Below are positions 43,538-53,108 of a stretch of DNA of 64,000 nt, piece after piece; within the stretch, counting starts at the first letter, position 1, and every line of letters starts with the position of its first letter. The stretch covers positions 3,160,420-3,224,419 of the forward strand of contig NZ_CP159510.1 of NCBI RefSeq assembly GCF_040529185.1. Reading direction: 5' to 3'. Under the pieces are notes generated by a model. The model made no database searches and was not told the DNA's origin. It worked only from the letters and a program-made list of their open reading frames with translations. This DNA is from Sporolactobacillus sp. Y61. GTDB lineage: Bacteria > Bacillota > Bacilli > Bacillales > Sporolactobacillaceae. The translations under genes and the position numbers were made by a program.

Positions 43538-44143
43538 ATGCAGGAATGGATCACCCATTTTATGGAACAGTTCGGCTATATCGGTATATTCCTGATGATT
43601 CTTCTGGAAAATATTTTCCCGCCGATTCCTTCAGAGATTGTTCTGACTTTCGGCGGCTTCATGACGACCCGGACGCAGATGAGTATCCCCGGGGTCATCC
43701 TTTACGCGACGGCAGGATCCCTGTCCGGTGCCTGCGTGCTTTACCTGGTCGGGCGCGTGCTGAACGTGGAACGGCTGGAGATGGTGATCAGCCGCTGGGG
43801 GCACCTCCTCAGGCTGAAAACCGGAGATGTCAGGCGGGCGGATGCCTGGTTTGACCGCTACGGTTACCGGGCCGTTTTCTTCTGCCGGATGGTGCCGCTG
43901 GTCCGCAGTCTGATCTCCATCCCGGCCGGCATGTCCGGTATGCGCTTCAGCCGTTTTCTGATTTATTCGGCGGCCGGAACACTGATCTGGAACGTTCTCC
44001 TCGTTTCAGCAGGTGCGCTGCTTGGCCGGTCGTGGGAAAAAGTCCTCGCCTTCATGGATGTGTATGCCATTGTGGCTTACGTGGTGATCGGTGCCGCCGT
44101 CCTTTTCTTTATTGTCCGCTTTATTATCAGAAGACGGCGGTAA
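43538..44143 (+). CDS. DedA-family membrane protein
   Basis: A 201-residue DedA/VTT protein with about five membrane segments. It shows the early MILLENIFPPIPSEIVLTFGGF motif, GSLSGACVLYLVGR, and the late FFCRMVPLVRSLISIPAGMSGMRFSRF motif with the conserved Arg. Members act as lipid scramblases or proton-coupled transporters (undecaprenyl phosphate or phosphatidylethanolamine recycling in Bacillus). Start at ATG 43538 after GAGAGGG. Divergent from aguA. Confidence 0.93.
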   Translation: MQEWITHFMEQFGYIGIFLMILLENIFPPIPSEIVLTFGGFMTTRTQMSIPGVILYATAGSLSGACVLYLVGRVLNVERLEMVISRWGHLLRLKTGDVRRADAWFDRYGYRAVFFCRMVPLVRSLISIPAGMSGMRFSRFLIYSAAGTLIWNVLLVSAGALLGRSWEKVLAFMDVYAIVAYVVIGAAVLFFIVRFIIRRRR

Positions 44144-44152
44144 GCATGCAGC

Positions 44153-44632
44153 TCAGCCCGCATTCATTATCCGTTTATGCAGAGGCAGAAGCCATCCGAA
44201 AACCACGACATACCCCAGTACAGAGTAAAACAGATTCCAGTTCCTTTGCCGAAAATAGCCTGTGGCCATTGCTCCGCCCTCGATCAGGAGCGACAGCAGA
44301 ATAAAGAGGATCAGCATCAGCCATTTATTCGATGGCGTCCTGTAATTCAGAAAGATGATTGCAAGAAAAGAGGGAATCAGTGTGACTCCAAACAGGTCAC
44401 CCAGACCAATCACATGGTCCCATCCAAGAATATAACCATGGAAGAATACCCCCACGATCATATCAATCACCCACGTCATTGTACCGACGATACCAAACGT
44501 GAAATAGATATACCGCCAGTTCATCTCACGTTTCCTCATGAACAGAACAATAAGAACGAGCAGAATGGCAACAGCGATCGGGTACCAGATCCCATCAGAA
44601 CGCAGGTCAAGTCGATCTGTAATGGATTCCAT
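44153..44632 (-). CDS. Small polytopic membrane protein (CBO0543-like)
   Basis: A 159-residue protein with about five membrane segments (IAVAILLVLIVLFM, FGIVGTMTWVIDMIVGVFF, LGDLFGVTLIPSFLAIIF, LMLILFILLSLLIEGGAMATG, FYSVLGYVVVFGWLLPLH). The E-G...WN..YS...LH pattern in the last third resembles the CBO0543 family of Bacilli and Clostridia, whose role is unknown. ATG 44632 has AGGAGG five bases upstream. It converges with dedA with 9 bases between them. Confidence 0.65.
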   Translation of the reverse strand: MESITDRLDLRSDGIWYPIAVAILLVLIVLFMRKREMNWRYIYFTFGIVGTMTWVIDMIVGVFFHGYILGWDHVIGLGDLFGVTLIPSFLAIIFLNYRTPSNKWLMLILFILLSLLIEGGAMATGYFRQRNWNLFYSVLGYVVVFGWLLPLHKRIMNAG

Positions 44633-44694
44633 ATAAACCTCCTGAGATAAGTCTCAGATTTAATATGGTGATCTTTTCGGTTAATATGCAGTAA

Positions 44695-45215
44695 TCAGCA
44701 AAAATCACGGATCACCGACCACTCCCGCAGCTTCTCTTCAAACGATTTCGGCCGCCGGGTCGGTGTCGGACTGGTTGAGGGCAGCTGAACATAACGGATC
44801 CCGGTGAGGATCAGTAACTCCAGCCCAAAGTGTTTTTTAAAGACCTGGATGGACTTACTTCCATTAAATGCGACCAGCCGGATTTGCCGGTACTTTTTCA
44901 GAAGCTGCGGAATGGCATTAGGTTCCGCATCCCGGATCGCTGAATCAAGGCTCCCCGTCCGGGTACACTGGCGGATCGAATCCCAGAGCCCGATCCGGTT
45001 TTTCGTCAGAAAATCACACTTCTCCTGATAATTTTCAAATGTTCCCTTATGTTGGAACAAAGCGGTCATTACGCGCCAGAACTGATTACGGGGGCAGGCA
45101 TAATACTGCTGCATCGCAAGAGGCCTGGCCCGGGCATCGACCCCAGAATGAGGACGCGTGCATCTGGCGCGATCACCGGATCCATGGAATAATGGCGATG
45201 TTCTGTATCCTTCAT
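44695..45215 (-). pseudogene. Frameshifted DNA-deoxyinosine glycosylase (uracil-DNA-glycosylase superfamily)
   Basis: Read in two frames this is a complete small glycosylase. It starts at ATG 45215 with AGGAGG upstream. Frame one encodes ARVLILGSMPG, the conserved active-site loop. After loss of one G in a GGG run at 45129-45131, the protein continues as ARPLAMQQYYACPRNQFW and goes to the end, including LVAFNGSKSI and LPSTSPT. The order matches the hypoxanthine-DNA/deoxyinosine glycosylase family (SMPG...QYYAxPRNQFW...LPSTSP). Restoring one base would give about 172 residues. It is therefore either a recent pseudogene or a sequence error. Confidence 0.8.
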
Positions 45216-45293
45216 AAAAATGTCCCTCCTGTTTTTCATTGATCCTGAGTAAAGCGGTAAAAGTTGCTCATAATAAAGCCGGAGGTGCGACGG

Positions 45294-46232
45294 ATGCTGA
45301 TCAAAATACTATTTTCCTTTTTCCTGCTTACTGGAGCTGCTGTTCCTTCAGATCATCTGGTGATCACCCTTCACGGCAAACCGGCCGCTACGGTCACACG
45401 CGCGGAAGTCACCCGTGTCTTTCCCGGCCCGCCGTTCATCGATCCTGAGCAAGTCGATCAGTTTATCAGTAAACTTAACCGGACGATCTATCAGGCTCCA
45501 CAAAATGCCACTCTTGATCAACATGGCGGGATTGCTGCAGAAAAACCGGGAGTCCGGCTTGATCAAAGGGCCTTTAGAGACCGTTTTTACCGTTATTTAT
45601 TCAGCCGCGGCCCGGCCACTGTTGAAGCTCCGCTTTCCCCCGTTTATCCCAAAGTCGACAGCGAACTGCTTTCGGAGATACGCGTGCGTCCGATCGGCAG
45701 TTATGTGACATTTTTCAATGCCGGAAATAAAAGCCGTTCGAACAATATTATGCTCGCCACCGAGGCGATTAACAACACGGTGGTTTTCCCAAACGAAACG
45801 TTCTCATTCAACCAGACCGTCGGCAGGCGAACAAAGGAAAAAGGCTACCTGCCCGCGCGGGTGATCGTCAGAGGAGAATATTCGGAAGGAATCGGCGGCG
45901 GGATCTGCCAGGTGTCCTCTACGCTGTTCAACGCTGTCGACCGTGCCGGACTGCGTATCACGAAGCGCTACTCACACAGCAGGCGTGTCGGTTATGTACC
46001 GCCCGGGCGTGATGCGACGGTCGACTGGTACGGCCCTGACTTCCGTTTCCGGAACACATACCATCAGCCCATTCTGATCCTGGCGCATAAATATGGCGGG
46101 AGCGTCTCCTTTTCCCTGTATTCCTCAGACACCATTCACATAAAGCCGAAAACAATCCCCGATCCATCGGCCAAAATGCCGGAAGAAGGGCATGCCGGTC
46201 ATAAACAGAAGTTAAAGAAGAAAGCAGAGTAA
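45294..46232 (+). CDS. VanW-family secreted protein
   Basis: A 312-residue protein with an N-terminal signal segment (LIKILFSFFLLTGAAVPSD). The VanW domain is diagnostic: FNAGNKSRSNNIMLATEAINN, ETFSFNQTVGRRTKEKGYLPA, GIGGGICQVSSTLFNAVDRAGL and RRVGYVPPGRDATVDW. VanW proteins occur in vancomycin-resistance clusters and widely elsewhere in Firmicutes, with a cell-wall role that is not defined. ATG 45294 has GGAGGTG upstream. A Lys-rich tail ends the protein. It diverges from the glycosylase gene. Confidence 0.92.
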   Translation: MLIKILFSFFLLTGAAVPSDHLVITLHGKPAATVTRAEVTRVFPGPPFIDPEQVDQFISKLNRTIYQAPQNATLDQHGGIAAEKPGVRLDQRAFRDRFYRYLFSRGPATVEAPLSPVYPKVDSELLSEIRVRPIGSYVTFFNAGNKSRSNNIMLATEAINNTVVFPNETFSFNQTVGRRTKEKGYLPARVIVRGEYSEGIGGGICQVSSTLFNAVDRAGLRITKRYSHSRRVGYVPPGRDATVDWYGPDFRFRNTYHQPILILAHKYGGSVSFSLYSSDTIHIKPKTIPDPSAKMPEEGHAGHKQKLKKKAE

Positions 46233-46241
46233 GGAGTGCAT

Positions 46242-46263
46242 AAAAAAAGGCCCTATAAGGGCC
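46242..46263 (-). terminator. Terminator of the PH-domain gene remnant
   Basis: On the minus strand GGCCCT-TAT-AGGGCC (plus 46249-46263) is followed by seven T (plus 46242-46248). It lies 38 bases after the in-frame stop of the downstream half of the PH-domain gene and 10 after vanW. Confidence 0.75.
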
Positions 46264-46300
46264 ATCCTGAATGTGGCGTTTAACCGCTGTTTTAACAAGT

Positions 46301-46741
46301 TTATTCCTGAATTTGTATATCCGGGCATCGTTTTTTTAACTCGGTGATAAACCCGGTCTTATTCTCTGGCGAAATCTTAACACTTCCGAGTGTTGCAGAT
46401 TTGTAAAATATTTCAAGGCCCTGTTTAGATGATAAGATTCGATAACCAGTGAATATATCCCCCGTTGAAGAAACTTTAGTTATTGTTTGGTATGGAATTT
46501 TACTACGAAAGGGCCCTCCTTTAACTAATAAAAAATCCTCATAAAAAACATACTAGATAAAAAAGGCTGTCCACACGATGATACCTGCTGAAACAATAAA
46601 TAGAGCGAACATAATGGTTATAACAGCTGCCGATGCGTTCTTATCAATGAATACAGGCAGCAATGTGACAGCGCCTATATTTAAAATCGTTATGGAAATA
46701 ATGGCAACAAAGAAGTTGTCTGCCTTTGAGCGAAAAATCAT
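46301..46741 (-). pseudogene. PH-domain (YdjG/bPH-like) membrane protein broken by one amber codon
   Basis: From ATG 46741 the frame encodes two membrane segments (FFVAIISITILNIGAV and FALFIVSAGIIVWTAFFI). It meets a single TAG at 46553-46555. The same frame then continues open for 83 codons with YVFYEDFLLVKGGPFRS, KIPYQTITKVSSTGDIFTGY and KISPENKTGFITELKKR. Together this is the standard layout of small bacterial PH-domain proteins of Bacilli (two helices, then PH domain). One base change (probably a Lys codon to TAG) explains the break. There is no frameshift, so simple homopolymer error cannot account for it. Confidence 0.75.
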
Positions 46742-46906
46742 CGGAAATCACACCATTTTTAGCATACATACGGTTATTTATTAAAGGTTTCATTCTTAAA
46801 TCCACTTACGAAAACAGCCCTGGCATAACAAAACCTCCTGTTACCTTTTTATTAAGCATAACGGAGGTGGCGAATTTTTTCATTATGACGTTGCCAGTCC
46901 GGCAAA

Positions 46907-48247
46907 CTATGAAGCACTGACTTCGCTGAGCGTCTCATGAAACTCAATCCGGATCTTCTCCAGACGGTTTCCTCTGACTGATTCAACGGTAAATAACATA
47001 TGGTCGTATGTGACTGCCGATTTGTGCCCTTTTTCCGGAATGTACCCCATCCGGCTCAGAACAAATCCTGCGAGCGTATCCACATTCGGTGCCTCAATAT
47101 GCGTGCTGAAGAGTTCATTAAATGCATCTATTTCAAGGGTGCCGTCGGCTAACCAGGTGCGCTCATCAATCTGTCTGATCACTCCTTTAGCCTCATCGTG
47201 CTCATCTTCAATTTCTCCGACGATCTCCTCAATCAGATCCTCCAGTGTCACAAGGCCGGCAAAGCCGCCATATTCATCCAGCAGAACGGCAATATGCTGA
47301 TGCGCCCGCTGCAGATCACGCAGTAAATCATCAATATTTCGCGTCTCGGGGACAAAATACGGTTCACGAAGGAGCGCGCGCAGATCCACATGATCAAAGC
47401 CTGCCTCGCCCGCCGCTTGAAAGTAGTCTTTCATGTTCAGAATCCCGATAATGTGATCATGATCAGATTCATAAACCGGGATGCGGGTATAATTCTCACG
47501 TAACAGGAGAGGCGCCAGTCTGTCGGGGGGCGTGTCGGCACTGAGCGTGAAGGCATCCGTTCTCGGCGTCATAATCTCACGGGCAATCTTGCTGTTCAGT
47601 TCAAACACGCCGCGAATCATATCCAGCTCAGCCGGTCTGATGGACCCGTCTTCCCGCCCGGACTCAGCCAGTATTTTCATCTCATCCCGGGCGTTCGTCT
47701 GCCCGCTGACTTTTACGGTTTCTGTACGTGTAATTTTTGCCAGCAGATTCGTCGAAAAAGAAAGGAAAAGCACAAAAGGCAGAGCCAGTTTACTGATGAG
47801 CAGAATGGGCGTGACAGAGATCCTGGCAATCTTTTCCGCATTCTGAAGCGCAATTCTTTTTGGGAAAAGTTCTCCGAATACCAGCGTCACATAGGACAGA
47901 AGAAGCGTAATCATAATAATCGCCAGTTCTTCGGCATAAGGGAAATTTCCCAGCAGGGAAGCGGTATGGTCCGCAAGTCCGGTTGCGGCGGACGCGCTGG
48001 AAAAAAGGCTGGCCAGCGTGATGCCCACCTGAATCGTCGCCAGAAACTTACCCGGATCCTGAAGCAATTTGTTCAGGAGTCTGGCTTTCCTGTCCCCGTT
48101 TGCCGCCTGATGTGCCATCCGCTTCTTATCCAGTGAGACAAGCGCGATCTCGGCAGCTGCGAAAAAGGCATTCACTAAAGTCAGAACCCCAATCATTCCG
48201 AGCTGAAAGAAAATCAAACTCCCGGGGTCATCTGCAGGAGCTTCCAC
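46907..48247 (-). CDS. CNNM/TlyC-type membrane protein with CBS pair and CorC domain
   Basis: A 446-residue protein. A DUF21 (CNNM) membrane domain occupies residues 10-190 (VNAFFAAAEIALVSLDKKRM, GELFPKRIALQNAE). Two CBS domains follow at about 205-330 (MTPRTDAFTLSADTP; DEYGGFAGLVTLEDLIEEIVGEI), then a CorC_HlyC domain (VDTLAGFVLSRMGYIP). Long called hemolysins, these are now viewed as Mg2+/divalent-metal transport proteins. I place the start at GTG 48247, which has an AAGGGAGAG site; the earlier TTG has none. It is paralogous to the gene at 50,433. Confidence 0.92.
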   Translation of the reverse strand: MEAPADDPGSLIFFQLGMIGVLTLVNAFFAAAEIALVSLDKKRMAHQAANGDRKARLLNKLLQDPGKFLATIQVGITLASLFSSASAATGLADHTASLLGNFPYAEELAIIMITLLLSYVTLVFGELFPKRIALQNAEKIARISVTPILLISKLALPFVLFLSFSTNLLAKITRTETVKVSGQTNARDEMKILAESGREDGSIRPAELDMIRGVFELNSKIAREIMTPRTDAFTLSADTPPDRLAPLLLRENYTRIPVYESDHDHIIGILNMKDYFQAAGEAGFDHVDLRALLREPYFVPETRNIDDLLRDLQRAHQHIAVLLDEYGGFAGLVTLEDLIEEIVGEIEDEHDEAKGVIRQIDERTWLADGTLEIDAFNELFSTHIEAPNVDTLAGFVLSRMGYIPEKGHKSAVTYDHMLFTVESVRGNRLEKIRIEFHETLSEVSAS

Positions 48248-48587
48248 TGATTTAATCTCTCCCTTTAATAAAGAAAATTTAGATAAAGCTGACAAATCAT
48301 ACCCTAATGCGATTATACACTATCCTATGTTCTTTATCCACGATTATTTGTCTAAAAAAGCGGTGAGAAATGAAACTTTCCGTGATGTACAGCGTACCTA
48401 GACTGAGTACTGAAAACGAATCATATGGACAATCTGACTTTCCCGTAAAACGGCAGGCAGATTTCATGTACGCAAAATAAAATTAACGGACTCGCTGGAT
48501 TGACATTCAGGGACCATTTTTGTTCAGATCATTTTCATTCAGATGTAGCTCAAAATACATAAATGGCCAGGGGTAAAGGAGCAGAAA
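48248..48587. other. Divergent intergenic region
   Basis: About 340 bases between the CNNM gene and the divergent acyl-CoA ligase; it should hold both promoters. I see no clear hairpin, leader structure or repeat. Confidence 0.5.
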
Positions 48588-50239
48588 ATGAAAACAAAAC
48601 AGTTGAATAGAGCCACACGGTACACTGATTTTCGTGAAATGATCTATACAAGTGCAAGGAGGTTTGGCAGAAAGACTGCTTTTCAGATCAGAAAGTCAGA
48701 CGGAAGTTACAAGTTTGTGAGTTATGCTCAGTTTAAAGAAGACTTTCGTGCTCTGGGCACCCATTTTCTCGATCTTGGTCTTTCCGGCAGTCGGATCGCA
48801 GTCGTCGGAAAAAACAGCTATAGCTGGGTCCTGCATTATCTGTGCGCGGCAACAGTCGGCGTAGCTGTCCCGATTGATCGTGAATTATCTGCTGAAGACA
48901 TGTACACGTTCATTGCAAGTGCCGACTGCGCTGCAGTGTGTGCGGACAGTGAGATCCTTGACCAGCTAAGACCGCTGACCGGTCATAAGCGGCTGCTTTT
49001 ATCCCTGCAGGATGCCCTGCCTGCCATGGCAACACAGGATGAACGCATAGACACCCTTCCTGTTGCATCAGACAAAATGAGTGTGCTGATCTTTACTTCA
49101 GGAACGGCTGGAAAACCAAAAGGGGTTTGCCTTTCTCAAAAAAACATCTGTACCAACATCTATTCGACCTCGCAGATTGTAAAAGTGACATCCCGCGACA
49201 AGACGCTTTCTATCCTGCCCCTTTGTCATACGTACGAATGCACGCTGAACTGCCTGCTTATTCTGTCTCGCGGTGCCTGCATTGCTTACGCGGACAGTCT
49301 GCATGCCATACGGCGTAACATTCTTGAATACAGGCCAACCCTTCTCGTTGTCGTCCCCGAACTCCTTCAGATTCTTGATAAACGAATTCAGACGGTTGTA
49401 GCCGGTAAATGTCCGAAAAAGTATCAGGATACATTCAGGACGAATTCACTTGCGACAGCATTCCGGACGCTGCCGTTCGCTGTAAGGATGATCATCCGCC
49501 GAAAAGTGAAGCAGGCGCTTGGTGGTAAACTTCGTACCTTCATTGTCGGCGGAGCTGATCTTTCCCCGGCTGTAATTGAGGATTTTCAGGCGCTCGGTAT
49601 TCGCTCATTGCAGGGATACGGTCTCACTGAATGTGCTCCTCTTCTGGCAGGAAACAACGATTTTTACTTCAATGCCCGCTCAGCCGGTGTGGCTGTTCCG
49701 GTGTGGAACTGAAAATAGACAGCCCTGATGCAGAAGGTGTGGGTGAAATTCTTGCCAAAGGCGATAATATCATGCTTGGTTATTATAACGATCCGGTTGC
49801 AACCGCCCACACCTTCAAAAACGGCTATTTCCGGACAGGTGATCTGGGATCGATTGATAAAGATGGGGCGTTATACATCAGAGGGCGCATGAAGAATGTC
49901 ATCGTAACAGCCAACGGCAAGAACATTTATCCGGAAGAATTAGAAGCACGGCTGCTTGAAAAGGAACCGATCAGTGAAGCGCTTGTTCTGAGTGGAAATG
50001 ATCGCAGGGGGAGCGCCTGCGTGAAGGCGAAGATATTCCCAAATTTAGACTATGTGACCCGAATCATGGGGCATCTGCCTGCAAAGGAAGAAATACAGGC
50101 GCTTGTCAAATCGATTATTGATGAAGTGAACAACAAAATGCCGGATTATAAACACATTCGTATGTATGAAATTATTGAAAAAGAGTTTGAAAAAACAACG
50201 ACAAGAAAAATCAGACGATGTGGTCTGAATCTCGTCTGA
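48588..50239 (+). pseudogene. Frameshifted long-chain acyl-CoA synthetase/AMP ligase
   Basis: Adenylate-forming ligase of about 550 residues in two frames. Frame one (48588 to about 49700) has the AMP-binding P-loop IFTSGTAGKPKGVCLS and QGYGLTECAPLLAGN. The second frame carries GVELKIDSPDAEGVGEILAKG, FRTGDLGSIDKDGALYIRGR and the catalytic-Lys tail TTTRKIRR. The frames join if one G is added to CCGG at 49698-49701 (giving ...VAVPGVELKID). All catalytic motifs are intact, so this is either a very recent mutation or an error. It would activate long-chain fatty acids. Confidence 0.85.
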
Positions 50240-50432
50240 GTAATACGTCCAGGCTTGCTTCTTCATGAAGAAAAACCGGCCGGCAAGTGGCAGACCGGCA
50301 GAGGCTTATTTTTTCTGATCCTTTTATCCACACAAATTTTACAAAAGGGAATTTTTCAGCGCTATGCCCGCCGCAGGCGCCCGAAAAGTTCTCTTTTTCT
50401 ATAGGTCAGGGCCGATCGGATCAATCTACTGA

Positions 50433-51737
50433 TTATGACAACTTTTTCGGTTTTTCCGGCTTCAGCTTACTGGCATGGATTTTTTTAATCTGATGGGCAT
50501 CCATCTCAACGACTTCAAACGTGACATCCTTGTACCGAAGAACGGTCCCTTTCCTGACATCAGGTTTTTCATCAAAAATCCAGCCGCCAATCGTATCCAG
50601 TTCTTCTTCCTCAATATCCAGATGGAACTGGCGATTCACTTCGGAAATCAGCGCTTTACCGCTGATCATAGCCTGATTTTCATCAATCACCTGAATCGCC
50701 GGCTCTTCACCTTCATCGAATTCATCATGGATTTCTCCAACGATCTCTTCGACAATATCCTCGACGGTGACAAGTCCCGAGGTCCCTCCGTACTCATCGA
50801 TCAGTATCGCCATGTGAATGCTTTCCTTCTGCATTTTTTCCAGAAGCATGCGGACCGGGGTCGTCTCAAGCACCGTCAGAATTGGGCGGATGTATTCATC
50901 AAGGGTATGTATCTCTTTCTTCAGATAATCAGTAAAAATGTCTTTAATATTGATCATGCCAACAACATGATCCTTATCACCGGCTACGACCGGAAAACGG
51001 GTATATTTTTCATCGCGCAATGTCTTCAGGCTTTCTTCAGGCGGATCTTCTTTATAAATGCAGATGATTTCAGTCCGCGGGACCATAATTTCCCGCGCCA
51101 TCCGTTCGTCAAAATCAAAAATTCGGTCCATATAGCGCAGTTCACCCTGGCTGATCTCCCCGCTTCGGAAGCTGTTGGAAATCGTCATTCTGAGTTCTCC
51201 CTCAGTCAATGCCTGATCATGATCCGCATTCGGCTGCATTCCGAAAAGACGGATCACTCCGTTTGATAAGGTATTCAGCAGCCAGACGAATGGAAACAGC
51301 AGGCGATGTGTCCAGATCAGAGGATACGTAATAGCCAGTGTTATTTGTTCCGCTTTCTGAATGGCGATGCCCTTTGGTGCCAGTTCACCAAGAACAACAC
51401 TGAGCATCGTTACAATAAAAAAACCGATCAGTGTAGAAAGGGTTACAGATAAAGCACCACTCACCCCAAGCCAGTGAAACAGAGGATGGAACAAACGAGC
51501 TACCGCAGGCTCCCCGATCCACCCGAGTACCAGAGCAGTCACGGAAATCCCGAGTTGCGTCGTCGACAGATAACCATTCAGATCTTTCACTATCGTCTTT
51601 GCTGCTCTGGCGCGTTTACTTCCCTCCTTGATCAGCTCGTCAAGACGCGTCGTGCGAATCTTAACGATCGCAAATTCGGCTGCAACAAAAAAAGCGGTTA
51701 AAAAAATCAATAAAATCACAATCAAGAGTCCGGTCAT
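50433..51737 (-). CDS. CNNM/TlyC-type membrane protein with CBS pair and CorC domain
   Basis: A 434-residue paralogue of the gene at 46,907. It has a DUF21 domain (LLIVILLIFLTAFFVAAEFAIVKIRTTRL; VVLGELAPKGIAIQKAEQ), two CBS domains (MVPRTEIICIYKED; ILIDEYGGTSGLVTVEDIVEEIVGEI) and a CorC domain (LDTIGGWIFDEKPDVRKG). The start is uncertain: ATG 51737 (GGGG close by) gives the usual N-terminus; an ATG at 51809 would add 24 residues. A Lys/Pro-rich tail (KLKPEKPKKLS) ends it. It is probably involved in Mg2+ homeostasis. Confidence 0.92.
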   Translation of the reverse strand: MTGLLIVILLIFLTAFFVAAEFAIVKIRTTRLDELIKEGSKRARAAKTIVKDLNGYLSTTQLGISVTALVLGWIGEPAVARLFHPLFHWLGVSGALSVTLSTLIGFFIVTMLSVVLGELAPKGIAIQKAEQITLAITYPLIWTHRLLFPFVWLLNTLSNGVIRLFGMQPNADHDQALTEGELRMTISNSFRSGEISQGELRYMDRIFDFDERMAREIMVPRTEIICIYKEDPPEESLKTLRDEKYTRFPVVAGDKDHVVGMINIKDIFTDYLKKEIHTLDEYIRPILTVLETTPVRMLLEKMQKESIHMAILIDEYGGTSGLVTVEDIVEEIVGEIHDEFDEGEEPAIQVIDENQAMISGKALISEVNRQFHLDIEEEELDTIGGWIFDEKPDVRKGTVLRYKDVTFEVVEMDAHQIKKIHASKLKPEKPKKLS

Positions 51738-52005
51738 ATTCCCCAAGTCTTCCCGCACACCGCTTCCGATGTGCGGTGTCACCTCCGTATCCAGTGCTAT
51801 CTTAATCATACAGAAATTTATTAGAAAAAGTAAGCGCTGATTTTCATAAGCTGTTCTGTCATTATCTTGCTTATCCAGAGTGAAAATTATAAGCATATCA
51901 CGAGTTGTACCAGCTGGCCCCAGCAATTATCCTCTTACGCCGCAGCAGGCCGAAGATAAAATTAAAGGAAACCCATATATTCTGATGGGTTTCCTCGCTA
52001 TGTTA

Positions 52006-52449
52006 TTAAAGTAACTTTTCCCATTCACTCAAATACATTTTTTCTGATCGGTTCATTTCTTTTGGGAGTCTCGTAATAAACTCCAAATGATTCCCATCGG
52101 GGTCATCAAAATAAATCATTGCGTGGGCCTGGTCGGGGATCACGACAGGTTCTCTTGTTCCAATACCAAATGCATCCCTTACTTTAATTTCTCGTTCTCT
52201 TAGCCAGGACGTAGCTTTTTTAATATCTTCTATATCAACATAAAATGCGATATGTCTTAGTGAAACATGATAAGGAAGTTCTGATTCTTTCCCCTCCCAT
52301 AAACCAATCCAGCTTTTTCCTTCTTCAATCCAAAAAAATGCGACTTTATTATATCTCTTGTATAGTTTTAGACCTAATTTTTGGTAGAAATCAATGGATT
52401 GCTCCAGGTTACTTACAGGCAAGTGTGCTTCATATAGACCTTTTATCAT
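52006..52449 (-). CDS. VOC/glyoxalase-superfamily protein
   Basis: A 147-residue vicinal-oxygen-chelate protein. Two beta-alpha-beta-beta-beta modules are visible: YEAHLPVSNLEQSIDFYQKLG with the first metal His, and LRHIAFYVDIEDIKKATSWLRE...YFDDPDGNHLEFI with the second His and the late Glu. Similar genes are annotated as glyoxalase-like or fosfomycin-type resistance proteins, but nothing here fixes the substrate. It lies 16 bases downstream of bioY on the same strand and may share its transcript; its AT-richer composition suggests separate ancestry. Confidence 0.88.
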   Translation of the reverse strand: MIKGLYEAHLPVSNLEQSIDFYQKLGLKLYKRYNKVAFFWIEEGKSWIGLWEGKESELPYHVSLRHIAFYVDIEDIKKATSWLREREIKVRDAFGIGTREPVVIPDQAHAMIYFDDPDGNHLEFITRLPKEMNRSEKMYLSEWEKLL

Positions 52450-52465
52450 CTGAACACTCCTTATA

Positions 52466-53023
52466 TTACATCGCTCCGGTGCGATGCAGAATGGTCAGTC
52501 TCTGTCTTAACTGGCTGGCAACAACTGCAGCAATCGCTGCCTTAACCAGATCGAGAAGAAAGAGCGGGATGTTTCCACCGATAGCCGTGAACATCGGCGT
52601 ATTCGTGAAGAAGGCGAACCAGGGAACACCGATCAGATAAATAATCGCAATGCCTGCAAAAATAGCCAGGTAATACCAGATCAGTTTCAACCTGCCTGCC
52701 AGCTGAATATGGTCCGTGAACAGCCCGATAAGCAGGGCGGCGATGGGCCAGGCCAGGACATAACCACCGGTCGGCCCGAGCAAAACGCCCATACCCCCGT
52801 GAAACCCGGAAAGTACAGGCAGTCCGGCAGCTACCAGCCCGAGAAAAACAAGCATGGCTGCGAACCCCTTTCTTGCGCCGAGAATACTTCCGACAAGCAT
52901 CACACCCAGCATCTGGAAGGTGAAGGGAACGGGGATAAAAGGAATAACAAGTGACGGAATGGCTCCGAAGGCAATCATCACCGCAACGAACAGCGAAATC
53001 AGTGTGATGGATTTAGTTTTCAA
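52466..53023 (-). CDS. bioY: Biotin transporter substrate-binding component BioY
   Basis: Membrane S-component for biotin uptake through the shared ECF transporter; 185 residues and six segments. Family landmarks are LVIPFIPVPFTFQMLGVMLVG, the LGLVAAGLPVLSGFHGGMGVLLGPTGGYVLAWPIAA block and the C-terminal LVKAAIAAVVASQLRQRL. The start is TTG 53023 after AAGGAGG. A promoter flanked by two BirA-type operators lies directly upstream, so expression should be repressed by biotinylated BirA when biotin is plentiful. Confidence 0.95.
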   Translation of the reverse strand: MKTKSITLISLFVAVMIAFGAIPSLVIPFIPVPFTFQMLGVMLVGSILGARKGFAAMLVFLGLVAAGLPVLSGFHGGMGVLLGPTGGYVLAWPIAALLIGLFTDHIQLAGRLKLIWYYLAIFAGIAIIYLIGVPWFAFFTNTPMFTAIGGNIPLFLLDLVKAAIAAVVASQLRQRLTILHRTGAM

Positions 53024-53039
53024 GAAAAATCCTCCTTTT

Positions 53040-53108
53040 TTGTTAACTAAAAATAATAATAGGTTTACATTATGTAAGTGTCAACCTTTTTATTTATTAA
53101 GTTAACAA
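53040..53108 (-). promoter_or_regulatory. bioY promoter with two BirA-type operators
   Basis: On the minus strand, TTGACA (plus 53079-53084), 17 bases, TATTAT (plus 53056-53061). Two 31-bp dyads with 15-base centres cover it: TTGTTAAC/GTTTACAT at 53040-53070 and GTGTCAAC/GTTAACAA at 53078-53108. Both fit the BirA operator pattern of Firmicutes (TTGTWAAC-N15-GTTWACAA). The first lies over the -10 and the other over the -35. Confidence 0.82.

Noticed and set aside
50253..50290. GC-rich hairpin after the acyl-CoA ligase as terminator
   Set aside because: Pairing is short and the T-run is on the wrong side for the plus-strand gene.
50475..51266. 263-codon plus-strand ORF opposite the second CNNM gene
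   Set aside because: The minus frame shows complete DUF21, CBS and CorC domains; the plus frame shows none.
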